Source of the DNA: Enoplolaimus lenunculus
Taxonomy: Eukaryota > Nematoda > Enoplea > Enoplida > Thoracostomopsidae
Direction of reading: 5' to 3'
Length of the DNA: 64,000 nucleotides
Assembly (NCBI GenBank): GCA_030248215.1
Contig: JASANG010001649.1
Location: forward strand, 372,001-436,000
Shown here: piece by piece, positions 49,538 through 58,810 of the stretch
Numbering within the stretch: position 1 is the first letter of the stretch
How the letters are laid out: every line of letters begins with the position of its first letter
Notes under the pieces: generated by a model
Told to the model about the DNA's origin: nothing
The model's input: the letters and a program-made list of their open reading frames with translations, nothing else
The model's database searches: none
Position numbers and translations under genes: made by a program

Positions 49538-51405
49538 TTACAATTCAGCAACTATAGTTCTTCGTCTTAATTGTGCACCATCAACAGGTTCCACAGCATC
49601 GTTAGCAACATTCTGGTTGCCAGACGATGGGTTTGTGGTTATCTCACCGGTACGCGACGCAACTGATATGCGAACATGCTGTGGATACCGAGCGTTGTTG
49701 TTTTCGAGGGGCATCCCTTGTGGCCCACGACTTTGCCCCTTTGAGATGGGAGAGATCCCAGAAATTAGACTACTATGACTACTATCCGGTTGTGCTGTGG
49801 CAGAGCATGGACCGGTACTGACGAAATTCTTGTTATCTAAGGTAGTAAAACCAGAATGAGTTGGTTCTACAGGATCGCGAAGGGCTGCGAAATATGGCGG
49901 AGGCTCTGAGTGAAGTTTTAAGACTTGATTTTGGTATTTAGACGAATCTAAGCTAGCGTTTGGTTGACCCAAATGCGTTGAATCGAAATTATCACTATGA
50001 AGTCGTTCACGTAAATGGTTAGCGTTTAAATTTGAGCTACAATCATTGTTATCGGAATTTTTAAAATATCTTTCGGCACCAAACGCGCTCGGATGCCCGA
50101 AACTAGGCGGCTCGCTTTGATCTGGTATTTCTTCGCCTAATCTGACAGTATTGCTTGTCGATGGTTTAACCTGCGATTCACATAAATAAACTGCGCGCGA
50201 CAGAAAATTTTCTAAATCCATATTTGCGATTTCTGGACGATAAATGCTTTGAGCTTGCGAATTATGGGGTATTGGTGACATAGGAATATCCGATAAGGTG
50301 TTAGATGTGCCCATGGGTAAAATACTTGAACACTGAGGAGCATGCAACGACACCGATTGCTGTAGTAATTCGTACTCGTCGGCACATGGCGAATTAGCTG
50401 GCTCTTCGGGGTAATCGTGAACGTGAAGTTGAAGCGCCCCTGGACAACTAGAGATCCCATTGCTTGATTGAAGCATGCTGTTAATGCTGTGTTTCGGTCG
50501 ATTCGATAAACGAGAACTGTGTTCCATAATGATAGGTGATGTTTTAATTAGCCCCCTTGTCGCTTTAGGGTGTTTTGATTTTTTAACTTGCCGATGGGGA
50601 TAAATTTGAGCTGATGAACGAGCCGAATTTCGCGGAGACGAGAACTCTGGAGTTGTCTGATTGTCCGGTGAAATACCAGGGCGACCTTGGCTACCTTGAA
50701 ATATACAATGATTAAATTTAGGCCGCAACGAGTACACTTGGATCGTATCATGGTGGAGCCCGTTTGTTTGCCGTTCCGAGCTCTGGACAGGGCCAGTCCC
50801 AAAAACACTCTGAGGATCGTTCGGAGAAACAACATTTTTGAGCATATCACACTTTTTGGAGCGTCTTGGCTTCTTCAAAAATGTTTCATCCGCTCCTATA
50901 CTGGTGGTGTTTGAATCGGATAGTTGTTGTTTGTCGAACGCGTGAACAAATTCAGCCAATGGTTGTCGAGATGATGTCACCACGTTATCGTAATACTCGT
51001 CGTTGACTGGTTTATTGCACATAAGCCTTTGTCCAGTGGCATGAAGAGAAGCGCACCGCCTTTCTCGTACACCTCCAGGAGGTCCATAGGCAAAATCAAA
51101 TTCGTCACAACTTATCGAAGAAGCAGCTGAAGCTTTATAACGAGGTGAGTTTAGCGACTGCGATCTGTGGTTATTTTTTGTTACGTTTCCACTGTTGATG
51201 GTGTTGGTATTATTGTTGCTGTTGTTGTTGCTAGATGCATTGATATCGCTGTCGACTTGGGACTGTTCGGGAAAGTTGCGAAATTTTTCAAGTTGTCGCC
51301 GTCGGCGAGTTGGATGAATCCAGGTATAAAGCGTGACAGCGATGAATACACAAAAATGAATGAAGCCGTGCAAGCTCATGCCGATCCAGAGGCCCATTTG
51401 ACCGC
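49538..51405 (-). CDS. DEG/ENaC last exon: TM2 and very long cytoplasmic tail
   Basis: Acceptor gtcgttctaatttcag; the two bases GC complete Gly, and the stop is at 49538-49540. It encodes 621 residues. TM2 is GGQMGLWIGMSLHGFIHF followed by a hydrophobic stretch, then a basic stop-transfer HPTRRRR. The remaining tail of about 590 residues is rich in Ser, Asn, Pro and Gln, with Asn/Thr/Ser-rich low complexity near its start, a PPPY motif (codons at 49892-49903) and the C-terminus RRRTIVAEL. Typical family members have tails of tens of residues up to about 100. PPxY is the motif by which vertebrate ENaC binds Nedd4-type ubiquitin ligases; a similar role here is inference. Confidence 0.93.
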
Positions 51406-54400
51406 CTGAAATTAGAACGACCAAATCATATCAAAAGAATAGCTTTAACCACCTTTGTTTCAAATCGGAGTGGCGCGTCGAGAATTTAAAAATTGTCAAC
51501 GGCCGGAACGTCAAAATGACTAAAATATTGTTCAAGGTCTGCTTGTTGCGCTTTTCCTAAAATTGTGCGAGTACCTCTAAAATGTTGAGCTTGCTACGGG
51601 TCTGCATAAAACACAGAATAAGTTAAATAACTGGCGATGCGAAACAATGACATAAAAGGGTGACTGTTTTATAAATTGTCAATAGAACGCTCCTTCCATT
51701 TCAAGAATTGTTAGTTCAAATCCAGGATTAAATGATATATGAAATTGAATACTATTAACGAGGCGAAAAGACCAATAATATTAACCGTTTGCTTCAATAA
51801 AATTTAACCCTTCTCGCATGAATATTTTCTATTTCATCGAAAATCCTGATTACACCAATATGGAACGAACTCGTGCTTTCGGATAAGCGGCGGATGCAAT
51901 CATTGCTCGACTGACAGACTTCAACACTAGAGCTTAAGTGTTCTATTGCGTTTTTCGAAAATTTTGTACTGCGCATACGCGTAATAACTATTAAGCGCTG
52001 TGCATTGTGTATAATTTCACGTACACAGCTTGCGCTGAGTTGGCTCATGTAAAACACGTGTATATGGGAAATGGTTATGCTTATCCACGGTGACGATTGC
52101 AGGATCAGGCTAAACTGGACATTAATTTACAAAGTGATTGAAATTGGCGATAACTGAATACGGAACATTTAACGTGCGAGATTCGACTCTGAATTACTTG
52201 TGCAAAACCAACATTTTTTAGAAGGGTCTTTAACATATCAAATCAAACCACGCCTGTAGGCAGCTCAAAACAATATTTACAGGAACATGCGGTTGAAATA
52301 ACAAATTACATGCTGGGCTGAAACATTTCTAGGCGGAAAGCCAGCATTTTTACTAGGACGACTGAACGCCCTGATTCCGTTCCAGCTTACAATTCTAAAT
52401 CAAGCTTACCAATATTAGCAATAAACGTCTCTGGTGTCATCGACGGAAAATGTTTAATTTTCGTATATTCCATTTTTTCATAAAAATACTCAAAAATTAG
52501 TTCTGAGTTTCGAACGCGTAAATACTCAGAATGATTCATGTAATGATGCGAAATGTACGACGGATAGTCGGCGTAGCTCATTGTAGTGTCGTATTGCCAA
52601 TAATTGCACCGTTGTGGGCATTTGTCTTTGCAGTCCCGAGCAAATGTTGAATGCGGACCGAATACTTTACGCTCGAGCACGCGATATGCACAATTGAACA
52701 GATGTGAAGTGTTGCACGCGTCTAAATGCATGTTGCCTGCGTGTTTCGGAAGACCAATGTAACTGAAATAAAAAGCATATTTGCTTGTAGAAAGCTATGT
52801 TCTTCTAGAGTTTCTTCTACATTTAAAATTTACGGTTGAGCTTCAGGCTCTAAACCTAAGCCCGGAGAAAGTGTTCCTGATCCAAGCATAGTTGCGAATT
52901 CAGACGTGCGTGTGAGGTTTTAATGGAGAGTTGGTATAGTTCCTACCTGACAATTTTTCAACTTTGTATACATTAGTCGTAAAACGAACGTCCGCGTAGA
53001 CCTTCTCATGACTACTCTGTATGCCCGTTGCCAACTCACCTTTCTAGGAAGGGGGCTAAACATTTTTCAGGAGGGGCATACAAGAATTTTCGTTGACCTA
53101 CAAGCAAGGCTGAAAATAATCTGGGGGATTATTCAATGGGGCCTGAGCCCCCATGGCCCCCTTTTGGCTACGGGCACTCTGCTCTGATCAGTTCACATCC
53201 AAAGTTAAAATGCTGAAAAATCTGTTCTTCAAATGACTTATTTGAGGCGCTGCCAGAGTTTTTGACGGACTAATCAGTTATCTGACCTTACTCTATTAGC
53301 ACTTGTAAAAAATTTAACATTTGAATCATCGCCGCAAGCTTCATCCAACGCTGTATAACAAGTTTGCTTTTTTGACAAAAAATTTTTGGGTCTCAAAGGG
53401 GGGGCGGACATAAGCACCTTAAAAATCAGCTATTTCAAAAATACAAATATGGGCTTGAAATGATAAGAGGACGTCATGAGAAGCTCAAACATGCAAAATT
53501 TTCAAAATTGGACCATATTTGGGCAAACGCTGGCTAAGATGGATAACCAAATAGACCCATTTCTTGATCAAACTTACCGGCACCCGCAATCTTTTTCTAT
53601 GGGTTTGAGCAAACAATTTTGGTAGCAAATCAACGGTGCGTATGTATCTTCAGGGTCGTCAGGAATTTTATAGCATTGAAAGTGTGGCGGATTGTGCATG
53701 AATTCCATTTTTGTGCTTCTGAGCTGAAATTGGAAATGCATAAAGTTACAGCACTGTAAATAAATAGACTTCTGGCGCTGAATAATTAAAGTTAAAATAA
53801 CGCGATTAATGCTAGTACAGTTGACGTTTAGTTGCCTTACCAGCTTAACCAGATCACATTAGAATACGATATTTTATCACCGATTGAAACGAGAACGACG
53901 TTACCGCATTTGAAATTAGCTGAAACGGGACACTCCAGGCTTTCTTAAAATTTGGTTCATTCTGATTAACTTTTGCTCCTAATTGGTATTGTGCGAAATA
54001 TTAAAGCTGAATCGCCGCACATACTATTGTGGGCACCGTTCTAGCACAATCTATATATTAAAGCTGGAATACCCCACATACGTAGTTTGAGCGCCGTTCT
54101 AGCACAAGTAAGTGGAAACTCCAGCACTTTAGAAAAGTTGCCCATGGAGGGACCTAGTTTAAATTAAATTACAAAATTCAGTTTTGTTGTAAAATCACGT
54201 TTCATGTTATAGAAAATGACTTTTTATTAGAGCAAGCTTACTTGGAATAAGGCATGTACACCAGTAGGCACAAACGATGCGTCGAATTCGTAGCCTTTAC
54301 GCGGTTCAGTTAGTTTAATTAGTACACCGTCATTCATGAGCAAATTTTCACCGGAACTAAATTTATGAAGCGGCAGCTTGATTATAATCGTATGCCCGAG

Positions 54401-57286
54401 ACCGAATCCACTTCCGGTTTGAATGACACCGTGAAGACTGAAAAATAGAAATCTATATTGCTCCAGTTGACCGCCAAAGATTGCTAACATCAACAGCGCT
54501 TGTGTAACTTGTCACAAAGCCTCCTACGCAGGCCCGTAGCCAGCTCACCTTGATAGGGGGCTAGAAAGCGTTCAGGAGGAACATTTAAGGGTTTTCAATG
54601 AGTTACAAGCAATGTTGAAAATTTCCAAGAGTCGCCCAATATTTTCCTAGGGGCTGAGCCCCCATGCTCCCCTTTGGCTACGGGCCCGCTGCTACGAGGC
54701 TTACGATATGTCTGTAGAAAGTTTACTTCATGGTCGTCGACGCAAAATGAGCTCTTTCGGCTCATATTAAACATAAAAAATTTTCGGATTTACTCTACTC
54801 AAAATTTATTTGTTTTAAAATACATTTTTTAAATATAGTGACAAATATGCGTCGTGATCATATGTTGCATATGAGACAGTGAAAATAATCGTAACGTATT
54901 AAAGTAGCATCAACGCTTCAAAAAACGATTTGATTTAGGAACACGAAACGCCCCCTATCGCGCCCGAAGCTAGAGGGAGAATCAAGGGAGCTCTGCCCCC
55001 TGGAAGAATTTTGCCTTCATAGAAAATTTTCAACGTTGCTTGTAAGTCATTGAAAACCCCTGTATGCCCATCCTGAAAATTTTTTAGCCTCCCCCCATCC
55101 CAGCAAGGTGAAGTGGCTACAAGCCTGCCTCTTGTTAGCCTCACCAGAGTAGACCTAGGAGACGGGCATCAATGTTCGTCGAACAACTCACCGGTAGCAT
55201 TTTCCCAAACCGGTCAACATCGGTTTTGCATGCTTACAGCACGATTTTGTACGGTATTGTCGCATACAAAACGCTATAATATCTTCGCATCGAAACGATA
55301 TTTTATCAACTAATTGTTCAAACGATGTTACATTCAATGCGTCCAACAGCAGCGATTGTTGTCGTTCCATTTCTGCGTTTAACGACGCGTTTGATAGCAT
55401 TCCTTGAATGGTTTTACGTCGAAATTCGTATTTTCGACCTAAAATTGTGAAGAAGTGTACAAAATCCAGTCTATGTTATTATAGCTGGAACACCACACTG
55501 GCCACATATACGTATTTTGGGCAACTCTCCAGCATTACTTTGTTTTATTACAATTTTTTAGAACAGAAATGTAATTGTTTTGTGGAAAGAAAATTTGCAT
55601 GCAGATTGTTGTGGGTTGATGACTAATCATAATTATTAGCAGCCAGTCGCGTACGGAGGGACACGAATTCTCGAGAATCAGCAAGAAGAAAGCTAGTAAT
55701 GTATTACTTCTTAAAATAAAATTTTTTATCTCGAAACAGTGGTTGGCGACTAATACTGATTTGGCAGGTAAATGCTGCTGCCCCCAGGCCTCACCCTTTG
55801 GTACGCCCTCATTGGTACTCGTTTGTCAAAGATAGATTTACCTTCTAATTAGCCAAAGCTCAAGTGACGTATTTATTAAATCGACTAAACGAAGATATTA
55901 GAAAAAGTGCCTTATTTTTCACATCTCTCCTGGAATTTCGTTCATATATATGTCGTAGGCCAAATCGCTATTCAGGCGAAATCACTAATTAACGAAGACG
56001 ATTTGTAATTCATAGCAGCACTCCAGCCAACAGCAACGTGAAGGAATTGCTATCTACTGTATCTAGTCTAAACTGCTATTAACATAGAATAACAATGCTT
56101 CCAGGCGGCCTTGGGCAAGCCAATCACATTTTCTACTTAAGCACAGTGTGGTCATATACTCTGTAACCAGGAAGAAACATACAGGAACTGGAACCTCCGG
56201 TCGTATTATGTCTGCTAAACAGCAGATATTTACCGGATACAAAATGCATGTTGCATGTAAATGATGAAACACCGCTAACGTAATGTCTGCCTAAACCGCG
56301 TTTCGAAACTAAATGCACATATTTGAAAAGTGATTTTCATAACTTGCAGAACTTTGTATGTCGTACACCAAGCCACTATTCATGCCAATTACTAATAAGC
56401 TAATGCCAGTTTCACAATCTAAGCCCGTATTCTCAAATGTGTGTAGCACCTATCACCAGTTGGCGATAGGTTATGTAACTTTGGTACCAGCGATTAGTGA
56501 GGTTCGAAATTCAATTGCAGCACGTCGTCAGTTTGAAAACATATCGCTAACTGATGATAGGTGCTATACGCATTTGAGAAATATATATTATATATACATA
56601 GGTATAAACACATATATACATTTATATATGTATATATGTATACGTATAATCATATATATATAATACATACTGAGTAAAGATAAAAGGCAACGTTACCTGA
56701 TACAAAAAACGCATGCTCCATATACGTAATCAAACTATCGCTAACGTTATATTTGTCTAAAATTTGTTTATTAAATCGACTAAACGGACATATAGTAACA
56801 TCGGGCAACTCCAGCGTATCGGCACCTTCGATAACGTAAGAAGTTGACACAGGTGTTGTTAAAAATTGATCCAAAATTTGCCAAACGCCGTACCACGCAG
56901 CGCAAAATGCGCCCAAAAACATTACACCACAAAATATTCGTTCCGCTTTTGAAGGCGGGTTTACCACTTCATTCAATCCGTGAATCGTAGATTCGCGACA
57001 GTATTTTTTAAGTTGGGTTGTTACCATTTTCCCACGCTCTGTCTGGCGATGTTTACTGCTAGACAGGTTGGTGTTGTCGCGCTGGTATGGAGATGAGTCA
57101 CCGAATGTTTCGGGGACGAGATCGAATTGAACGTTGCTGTTGCTTTTATTATTATTATTATTATTGTTATTATTATTACTATTGTTATTGTTGTTTCGCT
57201 TTTTATTTCGCGACCGTGATGATAGCCCGGGGGATGATGATGATTGCGATAGTAGTGTATGGCATACTGAGGCATAGTTTTCAACG
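49538..57286 (-). CDS. DEG/ENaC-family sodium channel subunit (six exons, 5' end missing)
   Basis: Predicted subunit of a trimeric, amiloride-sensitive-type cation channel of the plasma membrane. Exons on the minus strand: 57286-56697, 55438-55192, 54437-54242, 53723-53578, 52762-52410 and 51405-49538. All five introns are GT-AG and the phases match (1, 2, 0, 2, 1), so one frame runs from end to end. Counting from Met at 57027, the protein is 1046 residues; 86 more codons are open upstream in the same exon. Seen in order: His-Gly motif at residues 16-17, TM1 about 31-52, LPDVTICP after TM1, an extracellular domain of about 370 residues with GKCY, CGCR and CPQRCNYW cysteine motifs, TM2 signature GGQMGLWIGMS at 425-435, then a tail of about 590 residues with PPPY at 926-929. 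Tail length and the His in TM2 are unusual for the family. Family assignment is firm; subtype (ASIC-like, ENaC-like or other) is open. Confidence 0.93.
51406..52409 (-). other. Channel intron 5
   Basis: Intron between exons 5 and 6 (gtaagc ... ttctaatttcag). An 87-codon minus-strand frame inside (51794-52057) has no family similarity and no fitting splice borders. No repeat recognised. Confidence 0.75.
52410..52762 (-). CDS. DEG/ENaC exon 5: distal extracellular domain up to TM2
   Basis: Acceptor gctttttatttcag; donor ATTG|gtaagc, phase 1. It encodes YIGLPKHAG after CGCR, then paired cysteines, the family motif CKDKCPQRCNYWQY, and ends FIANIG just before TM2. Potential N-glycosylation sites are NTS and NHS. 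The residue at the degenerin site (Ala in IANIGG) is small, as in most members. The Asp common before IGG in ASICs is Asn here. Confidence 0.92.
53020..53178. mobile_element. hAT-like MITE family A in channel intron 4
   Basis: 159 bp; ends TATGCCCGTTGCCAAC and TTGGCTACGGGCACT. Flanking octamers CTACTCTG (53012-53019) and CTGCTCTG (53179-53186) differ at one base. Interior CATTTTTCAGGAGGGGCAT, as in the 44.1-kb fragment. Confidence 0.9.
53578..53723 (-). CDS. DEG/ENaC exon 4: cysteine-rich segment (CYQNC...CGCR)
   Basis: A 146-bp exon with acceptor tgcatttccaatttcag and donor CCG|gtaagt, phase 0 to phase 2. It encodes 48 full codons beginning LRSTKMEF and containing FQCY, ICYQNCLL and DCGC, with the Arg of CGCR completed in the next exon. 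This spacing corresponds to the ASIC/ENaC region usually written CxxxC...CxCR. It was found by reading through the gap between neighbouring exons and by phase. Confidence 0.9.
54000..54112. repeat. Family F repeat, tandem pair in channel intron 3
   Basis: Two units of about 55 bp in direct order, each with ATATTAAAGCTG(G)AAT, a CCNCACATAC string and GCNCCGTTCTAGCACAA. Single units occur at 24.1, 28.3 and 55.5 kb. Confidence 0.75.
54242..54437 (-). CDS. DEG/ENaC exon 3: extracellular beta core
   Basis: Acceptor gatttctatttttcag; donor CAA|gtaagc, phase 0. One base (T) completes the Arg codon from exon 2. It encodes a segment starting LHGVIQTGSGFGLG and including the family-type stretch GVLIKLTEPRKGYEF, then VPTGVHALFQ. 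The open frame extends upstream to 54493, but the acceptor and the phase match put the exon start at 54437. The intron before it (54438-55191) holds two hAT-like MITEs. Confidence 0.9.
54529..54688. mobile_element. hAT-like MITE family A in channel intron 2
   Basis: 160 bp; ends CAGGCCCGTAGCCAGC and TTGGCTACGGGCCCG. Flanking octamers CTCCTACG (54521-54528) and CTGCTACG (54689-54696) differ at one base. It lies about 90 bp upstream of the exon 3 acceptor. Confidence 0.92.
54958..55127. mobile_element. hAT-like MITE family A, second copy in intron 2
   Basis: Opposite orientation to the 54.5-kb copy. Ends CGCGCCCGAAGCTAG and GTGGCTACAAGCCTG are worn; interior AAGTCATTGAAAACCCCTG, then ATGCCCATCCTGAAAATTT. 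It ends about 65 bp past the exon 2 donor. Confidence 0.8.
55192..55438 (-). CDS. DEG/ENaC exon 2: first part of extracellular domain
   Basis: Acceptor ttcttcacaattttag; donor CCG|gtgagt. The exon begins with two bases that complete Gly from the previous exon and ends in phase 2. It encodes RKYEFRRKTIQG, then a hydrophilic stretch with potential N-glycosylation sites (NAS, NVT), paired cysteines (SCC), and ends in GKCYR. GKCY is the family's usual entry into the conserved extracellular core. The intron before it (55439-56696) carries a family C MITE and a short family F repeat. Confidence 0.9.
55477..55536. repeat. Family F repeat in channel intron 1
   Basis: ATTATAGCTGGAACACCACA, then ATACGTATTTTGGGCAACT: one unit. 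Confidence 0.6.
56423..56582. repeat. MITE family C in channel intron 1
   Basis: GCCCGTATTCTCAAATGTG, CACCTATCACCAGTTGGCGA and the inverted AACTGATGATAGGTGCTATA, then GCATTTGAGAAAT. Internally shortened relative to the 33.4-kb copy, and the right edge runs into a TA-rich microsatellite. Confidence 0.85.
56580..56670. repeat. TA/TACA microsatellite in channel intron 1
   Basis: About 90 bp of TATA/TACATA repeats directly beside the family C element and only about 26 bp from the exon 1 donor. Confidence 0.85.
56697..57286 (-). CDS. DEG/ENaC exon 1 seen: N-terminus, His-Gly motif, TM1
   Basis: The exon begins after a strong acceptor (pyrimidine run then tttatttcag) and ends at CAG|gtaacg, phase 1. 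The channel frame is open through the whole exon, including 86 codons before the first in-frame Met (57027). That upstream part is rich in Ser and Arg and contains a run of 16 residues of which 15 are Asn. Downstream of Met come a basic start, STIHGL with the conserved His-Gly gating motif, TM1, and LPDVTICPFSRFN. The exon starts with the last base of a split codon, so if the upstream part is translated an unseen 5' exon must supply the start. Otherwise Met 57027 is the start and the rest is 5' UTR. No in-frame Met lies between the upstream stop near 57345 and 57027. Confidence 0.88.
57144..57192 (-). repeat. AAT/AAC microsatellite coding for Asn
   Basis: A near-perfect AAT/AAC trinucleotide run on the minus strand. 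In the channel frame it encodes 16 residues of which 15 are Asn; it would give Ile runs in the competing frame. Confidence 0.85.
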
Positions 57287-57289
57287 CTG

Positions 57290-57481
57290 AAATAAAAAAA
57301 TTATCGGTTTTATGCGACGTATGGTCTTTACATTACTGAATTTAACTCTTTCCACGTCGAGTATACTATAAGCAACTCAGCGCAGCGTAAAGTGTGCACG
57401 CGAATAATACACAATGCGCAATGCTTTATACGAAACAATAAAATTACTAGTATGTCCAGAGTTAAATTTAACAAACTTATT
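57290..57481. other. Sequence upstream of the first channel exon seen
   Basis: Contains the acceptor-side pyrimidine tract of the exon at 57286. No promoter element or 5' exon was recognised. Confidence 0.4.
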
Positions 57482-57662
57482 TAGGGTTCCGCTATACTTT
57501 ACTGAGCTGGACACCGGCGCACGCCGCTGCACGGCTACGGGCGGTAATTTTGAATAAAAAAAATTTTACAGCGCAGCGCACCAACGCCGCAAAATTTGTA
57601 CCGTGCCGCGCGCCGGCGGGCGGCGGCGTCCGGCGGCGTGCGGCGAGTATAGCGCAACCCTA
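57482..57662. mobile_element. GC-rich MITE family B, copy 3 (TA-flanked)
   Basis: Ends GGGTTCCGCTATACTTT and GAGTATAGCGCAACCC, flanked by TA on both sides. The interior is built of GCGGCG/CCGGCG blocks (for example GCGTCCGGCGGCGTGCGGCG). It lies about 200 bp upstream of the first channel exon seen. Confidence 0.88.
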
Positions 57663-57889
57663 AGTTGTTGAAAATTACCGATAACTCGGTAATTTTTGCA
57701 CTTAGGACATCTAGAGAGCCATCATTTCATTTGGAGCGGTGTATGTAATGGTAACCATTTTCACAATATTAATGGCGAAGAAATTTTCGATTGAGGGTTC
57801 CTTAAAGAAAAATCTTAAAAAAGCTATCTTTTTCGACGGATTTGTTCGAAATATGTGCAAAATACTTGAAAATTTTTTTGCTCTACGAC

Positions 57890-58064
57890 CAGTGGCGGAT
57901 CCAAGATCTCAAAATGGGGGGGTGGGCAAAATTTCACAGGCAATAAAGTTACTTTTGACCCATACACAAACCACGAACTGTTGTCACAAAATTGCTATAT
58001 AATTTTTGTCGAGATGCTGTTGGAGGGCCACGGCCGGGGTGGGCCCCCCATGGATCCGCCATTG
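57890..58064. mobile_element. hAT-like MITE family G with perfect target duplication
   Basis: 175 bp; ends CAGTGGCGGATCC and GGATCCGCCATTG. The 8-bp target duplication TCTACGAC is perfect at 57882-57889 and 58065-58072. Interior includes ATATAATTTTTGTCGAGATG and a run of C near the right end. Confidence 0.95.
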
Positions 58065-58387
58065 TCTACGACCAAAATCGATCGAAATATGTCTGGCGTT
58101 CGCATATAACTGAACAGAGCGTATTTTTTTCTATCAACGTCACTGTTTACCTACCGGCGGCACTATTAATAAATAATTAAATCGTCTGTATTTATATCCG
58201 TAAATAGTAATATTTGTTGTACCAATGATTTCATTTATACACCCTCTCACTATAAAGCGAACGATACGCTCCAATATTTCATTTGAATTAACAGCTGAAC
58301 ACCTGGCGCATGTACAACATTCTCAAGTCTCAATAGTTTTTTTCGATGCCAAACGACGACGTATGTCCAAGTCTACTTTTTACAATC

Positions 58388-58548
58388 AGACCAGCAGCCA
58401 ACTCAACTTGCTAAAGAGGGCAGAAAAATTTTCAGAAGGGGTATGCAAGGGTTTTCGATGATTTACAAGCAAAGTTGAAAAATATTCTGGGGGGGCAGAA
58501 TTTTTCCAAGGGGGCTGAGTCCCCGCTTTGGTTACGGGCCCGGCAACA
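58388..58548. mobile_element. hAT-like MITE family A, worn
   Basis: Left CAGACCAGCAGCCAACTCAA, interior AAGGGTTTTCGATGATTTAC, then GGGGGCTGAGTCCCC, right TTTGGTTACGGGCCCGG. Family A order; end bases changed. Confidence 0.75.
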
Positions 58549-58810
58549 AAGAACTCAGACAACTTTTAGCGAGCCCAACATGTTAAAGGGGTCCAAAATA
58601 TTTATAGGCAAGGGACCTGTCGCATAATTTTTAGGCGAAACTAAACTTTTAAAGGAAGGAGCAAAACTTTTCTAATGTGCTGGAAACTCTGCCCTCGCCC
58701 TAGATTAGTACTTGAGTATAGAATAAGGTATAAAAAGTAGGCGTCTCGCCATAGTAGTTACCGGGAGCCTACGTTGATATTATGTGTCAGAATAGTCATA
58801 CTGCGTAAGG

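Noticed and set aside
49627-51409. Plus-strand frames opposite the last channel exon (49627-49821, 50687-50914, 51167-51409)
   Set aside because: Shadows of the minus-strand coding exon.
51794-52057. Possible extra exon in channel intron 5
   Set aside because: Exons 5 and 6 join in phase to give the intact IANIGGQMGLWIG motif, leaving no room for another exon.
57021-57284. 87-codon minus-strand frame over the first channel exon
   Set aside because: It is out of frame with the channel, has no ATG near its start, and its Ile run is the AAT/AAC microsatellite read in the wrong frame. The channel frame is also open over the whole stretch.
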